A stretch of 64,000 nt of DNA. Source: RBG-16-34-14 sp963727535 (GTDB lineage: Bacteria > Bacteroidota > Ignavibacteria > Ignavibacteriales > Ignavibacteriaceae). The stretch covers positions 1,426,001 through 1,490,000 of the forward strand of contig CAVSGR010000006.1 of NCBI GenBank assembly GCA_963727535.1, given 5' to 3'. The notes beneath the pieces were generated by a model. It had not been told where the DNA came from and searched no databases. It was given only the letters and a program-made list of their open reading frames with translations. Position numbers and translations under genes: made by a program. Position 1 is the first letter of the stretch. The number at the start of each line of letters is the position of its first letter. Below, one piece after another: positions 9,601-18,627 of this stretch.

Positions 9601-10518
9601 ACTCTGGATATGGACACATTTTTATTTGGTATTTATTCCCTTGCGGTACTCATAATAATTATTATGAGTACTATTCTTGCGAATAATATTTCCGCGCCGA
9701 TAAGAAGATTAACAAAAGCTACAGTCGCGATTGCGCAAGGGGATATGAATGTAGAAATTATTCATAAGGAAAAAGGTGAAATAAGAGATCTTGTTCAGAG
9801 TTTCAATTCGATGACAAAAGAGTTACAGAAAAATCAAATTGAACTTGCAGAACTCGAACGTGAAAATGCCTGGAAAGAAATGGCTAAACAGGTTGCACAT
9901 GAGATTAAAAATCCTCTTACACCTTTGAAACTCTCTGTTCAGCAACTTATTGCTACGTTTAGAGATAAGTCGGATAAATTTGATTCGGTTTTTGAAAAGG
10001 TAACACAAACAATTTTAGCACAGATTGAAAACCTGAGTTCTATTGCAACAGAGTTTTCCAGGTTTGCAAAGATGCCAAGCTTAAAACTTGAGCCAACGGA
10101 TTTACTTCCCGTACTTAAAGATACGCTTAATCTATTTGCTGAAGAAAAGGCGAATATTAAATTAAGTAGTGAAATTGATATAGCAGTAATAGAAACCGAT
10201 CTAAATCAATTCAGAAGGATGATAATTAATCTTATAAGAAATTCAATTCAAGCTGAAGCCGCAGAAATTTCTATCCAGATTAAATCGATTGACAGTAATT
10301 TTGTTTTATTGTTTTCAGATGACGGGAAAGGAATATCTGAAAAAGATAAAGACAAAATTTTTGAACCGAGCTTTACTACAAAAAAGAAGGGAATGGGAAT
10401 AGGGCTTAAGCTGATTAAAAGATTTCTCGAAGGAATTAATGGGAATATTATTTTACTTGATACTTCGGAAAATGGAACTACATTTAAAATAACTATTCCG
10501 AAGCTTGTTAAATCATGA
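6679..10518 (+). CDS. large NtrY-like membrane sensor histidine kinase
   Basis: 1279 residues, far longer than ordinary kinases. Order: TM near 15-36; a first extracytoplasmic region to about 250; a cluster of TM helices from about 255 to 530; a second extracytoplasmic domain to about 780; TM segments near 785-805 and 815-835; another sensor segment; a last TM near 980-1003; HAMP (ISAPIRRLTKATVAIAQGD); HisKA with VAHEIKNPLTPLKLSVQQL (phospho-His about 1074); HATPase_c with NLIRNSIQAEA, DDGKGIS and GMGIGLKL. EIKNPLTPLKLS is typical of NtrY-type kinases. No response regulator is adjacent. It overlaps addA-like by 4 bases. The signal sensed is unknown. Confidence 0.9.
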   Translation: MSGIILRYLRGDGKYFTIVFFILILVLSIGMITPVIISHNENNWGTELNSKIHNIETTATNLFKDKETQLLLTHKKLKQNLLVTLSPPNTSYRGLIKLVNEEKYNDYSVEVLAPNGKIIAWNANIAIKEENIFPLTFPLGQVFFHNTELVTYLSVIDTILIEHDAFYLVLSFPFEKHYTIQNSYFKNISFINDLSNRFYTQFNIGFNSYSEKSKDGRKYSFDLLNNGDKKIGVVSFIKPSLASYINSISNLADDFQAVLVILACLIVAFGFRKDFKNIRYRIFRFVILLVYMSVLRLLLYSLAIPARFMEGELTNPAYFSSAFGGGIVKSPVELFITSLFFLIIGVYLFRNILRYLKDENVKKNKIEFFQVIKIISLTIIFFLSVRAVAATMKSIIFDSAIRYFKEPDIIPNLPALFMNLNIFIFGAGSVLLLCSFIMLIVSFFIQLSKKDRVRSFFIAFFVFEILGLAFFLIQNEPLVTPLIMFIVVGSIFLLSYHFYKKEESPYNYIYATLVASLLTILLLNHFNLQLERDSLKTVAYEITRPNDNLLHFHIEETLNDAASNPTTVNYFLRRNANYDAVAFLIWCNSSLQRESLHSSVSLYNRNMELVGNFSMGIDHPEFSKSKFIGLKPGKSKIFIPEKTSENYDQVFTGIIPVSVNEIIVGYVSATVAFDLQLMGNTGIPDFLESKENILSPVVDVKQLKIFEFTDSRVSRIYGDIYPSRDNVQPIWNVKYSQDNDTWLTLTLNDEQYLTYLVKTVKGDNQKIIAVLLREKQFTWNLFNFFKIFVIHSIFILILFTFIFVSRIKKIKYTFKAQVLIAFLLISIIPVVLLAIYNRQVVKERSQTAVVDELSERTNYLENHIHVQNEEHPDRDIKSLFSAAGKELGISFGAYKVTDQTFNSSDQYYSSGLFPEKMNPQAYYHLNYLSYREYLTEEKIENFEYDSFYKKITINNKDFIINVNDAFNKVDVIFSTLDMDTFLFGIYSLAVLIIIIMSTILANNISAPIRRLTKATVAIAQGDMNVEIIHKEKGEIRDLVQSFNSMTKELQKNQIELAELERENAWKEMAKQVAHEIKNPLTPLKLSVQQLIATFRDKSDKFDSVFEKVTQTILAQIENLSSIATEFSRFAKMPSLKLEPTDLLPVLKDTLNLFAEEKANIKLSSEIDIAVIETDLNQFRRMIINLIRNSIQAEAAEISIQIKSIDSNFVLLFSDDGKGISEKDKDKIFEPSFTTKKKGMGIGLKLIKRFLEGINGNIILLDTSENGTTFKITIPKLVKS

Positions 10519-13500
10519 ACCAGGAGAAAACAATTTTAACACCTCATCAGGCGTCCGCATTACATTACAAAAATCATATCTCTTTAACTGCAAATGCGGG
10601 CTCCGGTAAAACTTTTGTTTTGTCGCAAAGGTATCTCGAAATTGCTATTAATGAAGAAATTCCTCTAAGAAATATTGCTGCAATAACTTTTACTGATAAA
10701 GCTGCGAGCGAACTTTATAAAAAGATAGCCGGAGAAGTAGAATACAGATTAACGCTTTCTCCCGACGATGAATTAAGAAAAAAATTAGAAAGAATTAGAA
10801 GACAGCTTGTCTCCGCAAACATATCGACAATTCATGCATTTTGTGTTAATATACTAAGGGAATTTCCCGTTGAAGCTTCTCTTGATGCAAACTTTCAACC
10901 AATCGATGAAAATCTTTCAAACGAATTAGTTGAACTTTCTGTTGAAGAAGTCATAAAATCTGCGTTTGAAAATTCCGGGGAAATCAAAGAGCTTAAATAT
11001 CTTATAAGAATTTTTGCATCGAGAAAGGTTTTTGCTGACGAATTATTCTTTCTTATCAAGAACCGGAAGAACGTAGCAGAACTTGTCAATAAAGTTTATA
11101 ATAAATCTGAAAAAGAAATCTCCGAACATTTCTACAATTCATTTTTAGATCTTGCAAAAAAAATATTTCTGAAGAAGAAAGATTCTTTGATAAAAAATTT
11201 AAAAGCTATAAATGATGCTGTTCTCGCAAAATCCCTTTTGAATCAGACTGCAAAAATGGCTCGGAATCTGCTTAATAAGCTAAATAATGAAACTAGCGCT
11301 GAAGATTTTCTTTTAACTCTTGCAGAGATCCGTGAACTTGTTTGTACAAAAAGCGGGACAATAAAAATCCGTGGTTATGCAGAAAAAGATTTAAGAAGAA
11401 GCATTACTGAAGAAATAGACGAACTTGAAAAGCTCCTAAAAGAAACTGATGGAATTACGATTCCTTCCAATCATAAAGAAATTGAAACCGAATTAGCAAG
11501 ACTTGGAAAAACCGTAATCAAATTTTTTAATAAGACTGCTGCCTTGTATGAACAAAAGAAAAGAGAAAACGGGTATGTAGATTATGAAGATATTCTTCTT
11601 TACACAAAAGAAATTTTGAAGAATAACTACGTTCGGGATTCGTTATCTGAAAAATATAAATATATAATGATCGACGAATACCAGGACACAAATGAAATTC
11701 AATACAAAATATTTTTGCCAATTTTAGATTACTTGAAAACCGGAAATCTTTTTGTTGTTGGCGATGAGAAACAGAGCATATATATGTTCCGTGATGCCGA
11801 ACTCGAAGTTTTTGCTGAAACAAAAAGGAATATTCAAAACACTTCGGGTTCCCAGTATCTTTTAAGTTTGCCTGATAGTTTCAGGATGGCACCGGCAGTT
11901 TGCTTATTTACAAATCTTCTTTTTAAAAATCTTTTTTCACAGCCAAATGGGATGTACAATGAAGTTGAATATTCCGAACTTATTTGTGCAAGAGAAGATG
12001 ATATTAAAGGAAAGATTGAAATACTCATTGGGGACGAAGATGAAAATTCTCCAGACACTGAAGCCGAATTGGTTGCCAAACGCATTATTAATTTACTTGA
12101 TGAACAGAAAGAAATTACCTGGAGTAACATAGCGGTACTTGTAAGAAAGAGAAAATCATTTAAGGATTTAGAAAAGGTTTTTTCAAAACATAGAATTCCT
12201 TTTAATGTTGTAGGCGGAACAGGTTTTTACCAGCGGCAAAGTGTTTATGATGTGTATAATTATTTTTCTTTTTTATTAGATAAAGATAATGATACTGCTC
12301 TTGTCGGAATGCTTAGATCACCCTTCTTTAATTTTTCTGACGCACAAATTTTTGAAATATCACGGTATAGAGAAATTAAATATTGGGAAAAACTGAAAAG
12401 CTTTTGTAAAACTCACTCAGAATCAAATTTTATTATCGATTCCATAGAAGAAAACCTTACACTGTCTAAAAGTTATGATCCGACAAGCCTGTTAAGAAAA
12501 ATCTTCGATGAAACAAATTATCTTGCTGTTCTTACTTCAAAAATAAACGGACAGCAGGAATTAGCAAACATTGATAAACTATTAAGTCTTACGACATATT
12601 TTAATCAACAGGATTTTAGATCTTTATACGATTATGTTAGTTTTCTTAAGGAATCCATTGATAAAACTGGTGACGAATCCCAGGCTGCAGTTGCTGAGGA
12701 ATCGAACTCGATAAAAGTGATGACAATTCACCAGGCAAAAGGATTAGAGTTTAAAGCTGTATTTCTATTTAATTGTGATGGAACTTCTCCGGTTAGTGCT
12801 GTTCGATCTAAAAATATAACTGTAAGTAAAGAGATTGGTCTTTTAACAAAAGTGCCTTTGAATGAAAATTATTTTGCAGATTATGAGTCGGCGCCAGTTG
12901 TAAATATTCACAATCATATTGCAAGAAGAAAGGACCTTGCCGAAATTAAAAGACTTTTTTATGTGTCTGTTACCCGTGCAATGAATTATCTTTTTATAAC
13001 AGGAACTCATAAAAAAGATTTTCGTTACAACGAATATTCTTTTTTAGGACTTTTGTTGGCAGGATTAGGAATCGATCTTGATTCCGAATCTTTCGAACTT
13101 TCTTCAAATCTTAAATTCCTAAAAAGAAAAACAGATGAATTTGAAACTACATCTGAAAAAGTTTCCATATTTATTCCTATAATAAAAAAAATAGAAGGAT
13201 ATAAGAGTCACGATAACTCTTTAATTATCAATAAATTACCGGATAACCTGGAACTGGAAGATGTAAAAGATTTTCCTAAAGGAGAAATAATTTCTGCAAC
13301 CAAGGTTTCGATCTTTCATCAATGTCCGCTTAAATACAAACTTACTTATGATTATGGCTTTTCAGGTTTAATGAAACAGCTTAACAATAGGGAACTTGAA
13401 AAAAATAATGAGAAATATGAGTTTCAGCCTTTTGAAAATAGAATTGAAACTAATTCTGATGAAGAAGAGGAAAAATCTTTATCTATGTTTGGCGATTTAA

Positions 13501-14117
13501 AGGGAAGAGTAATTCATAAAATTCTACAGCAGGAAATCGATAAAAGTGATTTAAAAGAAGCCGCAGAAAAAATGATAAAAGATGAATCAGATATTTTCAG
13601 TTATGATAGTAAATTATTCGGCGAACTAACAACTGAAATTGTTTCCGACCTTTTAAATTTTTATGAGTCAAAAAGCTTTACAGAAATAAAACGGGGCAAG
13701 AATTATCACAGCGAATTTGAGATTTATACAAAAGAAAGCGATTATTTTTTATTCGGAATAATTGACAGGCTAATAATTGATGGGAAAAAAGCAATAATTA
13801 TAGATTTTAAGACAGATAATTTGTCCCAAAATGAAATCGAAAAAAGATTCAAATCTTACCTAACTCAATTAAAATTTTATTCCTATATTGTTAGCCGATT
13901 ATTCAGGGCTATTGAAGAATTTCATCTTAAAATTATTTTCATAAAACACCCGGAAGAAAATGCGAGTCTGACCATAAAGAGGGACGACTTAACGCAAGTA
14001 AAAAACGAGATTGATAAAATGGTAAAAGCTATAAGAGCAAATACTTTCGGGAAGAATCTCAGTCATTGTCCTGATTGTGTTTTTTCAATTAATCATAAAA
14101 ATTGTATAGTAAATTAA
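10515..14117 (+). CDS. AddA/RecB-like UvrD-type helicase with C-terminal nuclease
   Basis: 1200-residue superfamily 1 helicase-nuclease for double-strand-break processing. Helicase motifs: Walker A ANAGSGKT (about 27-34), Walker B IMIDEYQDT (about 385), motif III VVGDEKQSIYMFR, motif V TIHQAKGLEFKAVFL, motif VI FYVSVTRAMNY. A PD-(D/E)XK nuclease follows, with GIIDRL and IIDFKTD (about 1094). Four cysteines frame the nuclease: C937 in FHQCPLKYK, then C1185, C1188 and C1197. This resembles the iron-staple Fe-S arrangement of AddB, Cas4 and Dna2. No AddB partner is seen nearby. The 4-base overlap with the kinase implies co-translation. Confidence 0.88.
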   Translation: MNQEKTILTPHQASALHYKNHISLTANAGSGKTFVLSQRYLEIAINEEIPLRNIAAITFTDKAASELYKKIAGEVEYRLTLSPDDELRKKLERIRRQLVSANISTIHAFCVNILREFPVEASLDANFQPIDENLSNELVELSVEEVIKSAFENSGEIKELKYLIRIFASRKVFADELFFLIKNRKNVAELVNKVYNKSEKEISEHFYNSFLDLAKKIFLKKKDSLIKNLKAINDAVLAKSLLNQTAKMARNLLNKLNNETSAEDFLLTLAEIRELVCTKSGTIKIRGYAEKDLRRSITEEIDELEKLLKETDGITIPSNHKEIETELARLGKTVIKFFNKTAALYEQKKRENGYVDYEDILLYTKEILKNNYVRDSLSEKYKYIMIDEYQDTNEIQYKIFLPILDYLKTGNLFVVGDEKQSIYMFRDAELEVFAETKRNIQNTSGSQYLLSLPDSFRMAPAVCLFTNLLFKNLFSQPNGMYNEVEYSELICAREDDIKGKIEILIGDEDENSPDTEAELVAKRIINLLDEQKEITWSNIAVLVRKRKSFKDLEKVFSKHRIPFNVVGGTGFYQRQSVYDVYNYFSFLLDKDNDTALVGMLRSPFFNFSDAQIFEISRYREIKYWEKLKSFCKTHSESNFIIDSIEENLTLSKSYDPTSLLRKIFDETNYLAVLTSKINGQQELANIDKLLSLTTYFNQQDFRSLYDYVSFLKESIDKTGDESQAAVAEESNSIKVMTIHQAKGLEFKAVFLFNCDGTSPVSAVRSKNITVSKEIGLLTKVPLNENYFADYESAPVVNIHNHIARRKDLAEIKRLFYVSVTRAMNYLFITGTHKKDFRYNEYSFLGLLLAGLGIDLDSESFELSSNLKFLKRKTDEFETTSEKVSIFIPIIKKIEGYKSHDNSLIINKLPDNLELEDVKDFPKGEIISATKVSIFHQCPLKYKLTYDYGFSGLMKQLNNRELEKNNEKYEFQPFENRIETNSDEEEEKSLSMFGDLKGRVIHKILQQEIDKSDLKEAAEKMIKDESDIFSYDSKLFGELTTEIVSDLLNFYESKSFTEIKRGKNYHSEFEIYTKESDYFLFGIIDRLIIDGKKAIIIDFKTDNLSQNEIEKRFKSYLTQLKFYSYIVSRLFRAIEEFHLKIIFIKHPEENASLTIKRDDLTQVKNEIDKMVKAIRANTFGKNLSHCPDCVFSINHKNCIVN

Positions 14118-14133
14118 CCTGGACTCATCATTT

Positions 14134-14595
14134 ATGCAGAAAACAATTTCACAAATAAGAGATATAGAAGTAATCGAAAAAGAGTTGATTGATAATCCTA
14201 TCGGTGTTCTTGCAATGAGTTTAAAGGATGAAAAAATCTCACAGCAGGCAATTACATTTCTTTACCAGGATAAAAATATTTATTTTTTCTTTAACGAAAA
14301 TGATGAAGAATTTGAAGACATTAAATTGGAAAGCAGTGTTTGCTTTACAATAGTTAAGAATGACAAAATAAAAAAAACAGTCAAAGCAGACTTTATCTCT
14401 GTGTATAATATCCTTTCAATTACAATTACTGGATTAATAAAAGTAGTCGATGAACCGAAATTAGCCGGTTCGCTGGTAGAGAATTATATTTCTAAATACT
14501 CAAAAGTGGTTGATAAGGAAGGGAAACCTGGTTTAACGAAGGTTGTCTTTATTGATACAGAAGAAATACAGGCATACGAAGAAATGGGAGGTTGA
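14134..14595 (+). CDS. pyridoxamine 5'-phosphate oxidase-like FMN-binding protein
   Basis: 153 residues with the split-barrel pattern of the PNPOx-like flavin-binding family. The opening helix (ISQIRDIEVIEKELIDN) is followed by PIGVLAMSLKDEKISQQAITFLYQDKNIYFFF, then the strand SVCFTIVKNDKI, and ends with a helix plus VVFIDTEEIQAYEEMGG. Members include general stress and heme-utilisation proteins, but substrates are often unknown. It follows the helicase gene by 16 bases and probably closes the operon. Cytoplasmic, no signal peptide. Confidence 0.65.
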   Translation: MQKTISQIRDIEVIEKELIDNPIGVLAMSLKDEKISQQAITFLYQDKNIYFFFNENDEEFEDIKLESSVCFTIVKNDKIKKTVKADFISVYNILSITITGLIKVVDEPKLAGSLVENYISKYSKVVDKEGKPGLTKVVFIDTEEIQAYEEMGG

Positions 14596-14745
14596 CTTGG
14601 AATTTGCCTTTCCAAGATTTATTCCCTTTTATTATAAATATTTTGATAATTTTTTCCCACTTGAGTTCATTCAAATAAAATCTTTCCTTAAATTTTCTTT
14701 ACAAAAGATGTATTCTATTTAAAACAGAAAAAACGGTATTGTTTC

Positions 14746-16377
14746 ATGCTTAATTATGTCTGGATAACTTTACTTTTCCTGGGAATTGTTACAGGCTTAA
14801 CAACAGACATTATTAACAACAGTAGTAATAAATATAGAAACAATGAATCTCTTCCTATTACTATTTCGTTTGCTCAGCCTTTTGATCCCGCTGTTAAAAA
14901 ATCCTATGATGTGAATCTTTTAATTAGTAAAAAAGATTTTAATTCTTTTTATGATGAGAACGTTTCTTCCGACTTAATTGTTCCGGCAAAAGTTTCTGTA
15001 AATCCTGATCATAAAAAACTATCTATAATCTTTAAGACAGGTAAAGAAAGTCCAAAGGTATTTCAGGAAATGTCTTCGGCGAGTGGGGAAGGAGATGATT
15101 TATCAGGAATGATTAATAATCTTTCGCTGGTTTCAGATAAGAATGCCAGAGCTGAAATGACACTTGAAAAAGTTTCTTTTCTTAGGATGAAGAATATTAC
15201 TAATACAGCAATTGATTATGCAAAACTTTCTGTAAACATTGCTTTAGGTTTAATCGGAATTATGGCACTCTGGCTTGGCATTATGAAAATTGCCGAAGCT
15301 GCAGGATTGATTGGAATTATTGCAAAATGGATGAAACCTATGACAAAAAGATTATTTCCCAATGTTCCATCCGACCATCCGGCTATGGGTTCAATAATAA
15401 TGAATATTTCTGCGAATATGCTTGGTTTAGGAAATGCTGCTACACCTTTCGGACTCAAGGCTATGGAAGAACTTGATAAACTTAATCCTGAAAAGGGAAC
15501 TGCAACAAACGCTATGGTAACCTTTCTTGCTATAAATACTGCAGGGCTAACTCTTATTCCTGCAACAGCAATTGCAGTGCGAGCTGCTGCGGGCAGTTCC
15601 GATCCGGCAATAATTATTGGAACTTCTATATTCGGTGCTTTATGTGCAACAATTACCGGAATTATTGCTGCAAAAGTTCTGGAAAAATTTCCTTTTAAAA
15701 AAGGAAGCATGTCTGAATCAATTAAAAAACATAAAAAAGAAATTTTAATTTTTGTCGGATTAGTTGTAATTGCTTTGTTGTTTCTTTTTACAGGAATAGG
15801 AAAGTCTGTTGGATCTACGTTAAGGTTTTTAAACCCTGAATCATTTAAAACAGTAATTGAACTTATATCGACTTTAGCAATTCCGTTGTTGATATTTGTT
15901 TTTGTTGGCTACGGTGTCTTTAAAAAAGTAAAAGTCTACGAACAATTTATTGAGGGAGCTAAAGAAGGATTTAATATTGCAATCAAGATTATACCTTATC
16001 TTGTAGCAATGCTTGTAGCAATCGGTATTTTCAGAGCCGGCGGCGCAATGGATTGGCTTGTAACAATTATGAAACCCATTACTGATTTTATCGGAATGCC
16101 GGCAGAAGCTTTGCCAATGGCGTTAATGCGTCCACTTTCGGGAAGTGGTTCACTTGGAATTATGACTGATATTATTTCTGTACACGGACCCGATTCATTT
16201 ATCGGTATTCTAGTTTCAACATTTTTCGGAAGTACAGAAACTACTTTTTATGTGCTTGCAGTTTATTTTGGAGCGGTTAATATAAAAAGAACAAGACACG
16301 CTGTTCCCGCCGGTTTACTTGCCGATATTGCAGGAATTTTGGGAGCTCTATTCATTGTAAAACTTTTATTCGGATAA
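14746..16377 (+). CDS. SpmA-SpmB fusion, nucleoside-recognition (Gate) membrane protein
   Basis: 543-residue integral membrane protein. After a signal-anchor and an extracytoplasmic region (to about 155), the first Gate domain carries the SpmA hallmark NMLGLGNAATPFGLKAMEEL (about 223-242). A second follows with the SpmB hallmark MRPLSGSGSLGIMTDI, then STFFGSTETTFYVLAVYFG (about 465-520). In Firmicutes these are two genes tied to spore-core dehydration; single-chain versions occur in non-sporulating bacteria and their transported substrate is not established. Three bases separate it from the dehydrogenase gene. Confidence 0.82.
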   Translation: MLNYVWITLLFLGIVTGLTTDIINNSSNKYRNNESLPITISFAQPFDPAVKKSYDVNLLISKKDFNSFYDENVSSDLIVPAKVSVNPDHKKLSIIFKTGKESPKVFQEMSSASGEGDDLSGMINNLSLVSDKNARAEMTLEKVSFLRMKNITNTAIDYAKLSVNIALGLIGIMALWLGIMKIAEAAGLIGIIAKWMKPMTKRLFPNVPSDHPAMGSIIMNISANMLGLGNAATPFGLKAMEELDKLNPEKGTATNAMVTFLAINTAGLTLIPATAIAVRAAAGSSDPAIIIGTSIFGALCATITGIIAAKVLEKFPFKKGSMSESIKKHKKEILIFVGLVVIALLFLFTGIGKSVGSTLRFLNPESFKTVIELISTLAIPLLIFVFVGYGVFKKVKVYEQFIEGAKEGFNIAIKIIPYLVAMLVAIGIFRAGGAMDWLVTIMKPITDFIGMPAEALPMALMRPLSGSGSLGIMTDIISVHGPDSFIGILVSTFFGSTETTFYVLAVYFGAVNIKRTRHAVPAGLLADIAGILGALFIVKLLFG

Positions 16378-16380
16378 ATA

Positions 16381-17334
16381 ATGAAAGTCTTCATAACAAG
16401 AGAAATATCTGAGAAAGCTGTTCATCTTTTAAGAAAAGAAAAATTTCAGGTAGATGTTTATAAAAAAGATGAACCTATCAGTAGGAAAGAATTAATCAAA
16501 AATATAAAAGGTGCTGATGCTGTTATAGCACTTTTAACCGAGAAGTTTGATAAAGAACTTATTGATAAAATCCCCAATTGTAAAGTAATTGCTAATTATG
16601 CAGTTGGATTTAATAATATAGATGTTGATTATGCTGCGCAAAAAAAGATAATAGTTACAAACACGCCGGATGTCCTCACCGATTCAACAGCTGATATTGC
16701 AATGTCTTTAATACTTGCATGTTCAAGAAGGTTAATTGAGGGAGAAAGATTAATAAGGCAGGGAAAATTTAAAAGCTGGCAGCCAAATCTTCTTCTTGGA
16801 ATAGAATTAAAAGACAAAGTAGTAGGAATTATCGGGGCGGGAAGAATAGGTACTGAAACTGCTGTAAGAGCAAAGGCTTTTAAAACAAAGATAGTTTACT
16901 TTTCAAGAAGCAGAAACTACGATCTGGAAAAAAGAACTGGTGCTGTAAAATTGCCGTTAAATAGTTTGCTTAAAAAATCGGATATAGTTTCTATTCATCT
17001 TCCTCTTAACGAAAAAACTTATCGCCTTTTGGATAAAGAAAAATTATCGTTATTAAAAAAATCTGCCATTATTGTAAATACAGCACGCGGGGAAATTGTA
17101 GATGAAAAAGAATTAATAAAAATTATCAAACAGAAGAAAATTTTTTCTGCCGGCTTTGATGTATACGAAAACGAGCCCGCTATTAATCCCGAACTGTTAA
17201 AACTCGATAATGTGGTTTTGCTTCCACACATAGGCAGTGCGACCGAAGAAGCGAGAACGGCAATGGCTTTGCTTGCTGCTAAAAATGTGATTAATGTGCT
17301 AAAAGGTAAGAAACCGTTGACTCCTGTTAACTAA
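16381..17334 (+). CDS. D-2-hydroxyacid dehydrogenase (glyoxylate/hydroxypyruvate reductase type)
   Basis: 317-residue NAD(P)-dependent enzyme interconverting 2-oxoacids and D-2-hydroxyacids. Seen: catalytic-domain start MKVFITREI, dinucleotide site VGIIGAGRIGTETAVRAKAF (about 143-162), the active-site arginine in VNTARGEIVDE, the glutamate in FDVYENEP, and the catalytic histidine in LLPHIGSAT. Length and GAGRIG favour the glyoxylate reductase (GyaR) branch, but substrate cannot be fixed from sequence. It is 3 bases after the SpmAB gene, so co-transcribed. Confidence 0.85.
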   Translation: MKVFITREISEKAVHLLRKEKFQVDVYKKDEPISRKELIKNIKGADAVIALLTEKFDKELIDKIPNCKVIANYAVGFNNIDVDYAAQKKIIVTNTPDVLTDSTADIAMSLILACSRRLIEGERLIRQGKFKSWQPNLLLGIELKDKVVGIIGAGRIGTETAVRAKAFKTKIVYFSRSRNYDLEKRTGAVKLPLNSLLKKSDIVSIHLPLNEKTYRLLDKEKLSLLKKSAIIVNTARGEIVDEKELIKIIKQKKIFSAGFDVYENEPAINPELLKLDNVVLLPHIGSATEEARTAMALLAAKNVINVLKGKKPLTPVN

Positions 17335-17432
17335 ATAAATTAAAGTAAAAATGATTTAACTGGAAAATTTCAAATTCCGAATGTTGAATATCTATTCATT
17401 AATAGGTAATTTAACTTAATGGAGAACTGCTA

Positions 17433-18554
17433 ATGAGAATCGGGATTCCCAAAGAAAATCATAAAGAAGAAAGACGAATTGCTTTAACACCGGCTGGCGT
17501 CGACGCGCTAACGAGAGGCGGACACACAGTTTTTATTGAATCAGGTGCTGGGGCGGGCAGTAATTTTAGTGATGGAGATTTTGTAAAGACCGGCGCTACA
17601 ATTGTGTATAGTAAAGAAGAAGCTTATAATCTTACTGAGATGGTTGTTAAAGTTGCACCGCTTACCGAAGATGAAGTTGATATGCTCCAGGAAAACCAGG
17701 TACTATTTTCATTTCTACATCTTGCAGTTGGGAAGAAAAAAATCATCACCGAGTTACTAAATAAAAAGGTTACTGCAATAGGTTATGAGTTAATTGAAAG
17801 TAACGGAGGACTTCCCGTCTTACATTCGATGAGTGAAATAGCGGGGCAGCTTGCAATACAGGTTGCTGAAAGATATCTTGAGAGTTTTAACAAAGGAGGG
17901 CGGGGCGTTTTAATTGGAGGAATACCCGGAGTAGCACCTGCGGCGGTAGTAATTTTAGGTGCAGGAGTGGTTGGGAAAACTGCTGCTAGAGCTGCACTAG
18001 GAAGAGGTGCACAAGTAATTGTTCTCGACAATGATTTACACAGGCTGCGTAACTTTGAAACTGAATTTCGAAAAAGAATTACTACGGTAGTAGCGAATTC
18101 TTATACTATTTCACGTGGTGTCAGGTTTGCCGATATTTTAATCGGAGCGGTACTTATAAAAGGAGAGAAAACTCCACACTTAGTTACTGAAGATATGGTA
18201 AAGAAAATGAAAAAAGGTGCTGTAATTGTTGATGTGTCAATTGACCAGGGAGGATGTGTAGAAACAAGCAGGCTTACAACAATTTCGGATCCTGTTTATA
18301 CGATGCACGATGTAATTCATTATTGTGTCCCTAATATGCCTGCACTCGTTTCCAGAACTGCAAGTTATGGGCTGAATAATGCTGCATTCGGCTATGTACA
18401 GAATATTGCTGAGAACAGTCTCTCTAATGCTCTTTTAGAAGACCATGGTTTAGCTAAAGGAGTTTGCACTTACCAGGGATATTGTTCTAATGAACCGATT
18501 GCTAGTATTTTCAATGTCGAGTTCAGACGCTTAAGAGTTTTCTCTACTAACTGA
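17433..18554 (+). CDS. ald: alanine dehydrogenase
   Basis: 373 residues, the normal family length. The enzyme interconverts L-alanine and pyruvate plus ammonia with NAD. The N-terminal RIGIPKENHKEERRIALTPAGV contains the family's substrate Arg. The Rossmann site is AAVVILGAGVVGKTAARAALGRGAQVIVLD (about 170-199). Also seen are IVDVSIDQGGCVETSR, and the conserved CVPNMPALVSRTAS in place of the commoner PGAVPRTST. A good ribosome site (atggagaact) precedes the ATG at 17433. The 98-base upstream gap suggests its own promoter. Confidence 0.93.
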   Translation: MRIGIPKENHKEERRIALTPAGVDALTRGGHTVFIESGAGAGSNFSDGDFVKTGATIVYSKEEAYNLTEMVVKVAPLTEDEVDMLQENQVLFSFLHLAVGKKKIITELLNKKVTAIGYELIESNGGLPVLHSMSEIAGQLAIQVAERYLESFNKGGRGVLIGGIPGVAPAAVVILGAGVVGKTAARAALGRGAQVIVLDNDLHRLRNFETEFRKRITTVVANSYTISRGVRFADILIGAVLIKGEKTPHLVTEDMVKKMKKGAVIVDVSIDQGGCVETSRLTTISDPVYTMHDVIHYCVPNMPALVSRTASYGLNNAAFGYVQNIAENSLSNALLEDHGLAKGVCTYQGYCSNEPIASIFNVEFRRLRVFSTN

Positions 18555-18627
18555 CAGAGGGGACAATCTTTTTTATTAATCGTCTAAAGATCATTTAGTT
18601 GATCTTATTCATTTTTATTGGGAAAAT

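Noticed and set aside
15216..15710. 164-codon minus-strand open frame opposite the SpmAB gene
   Set aside because: The plus-strand frame carries clear family motifs; the antisense peptide is a hydrophobic shadow.
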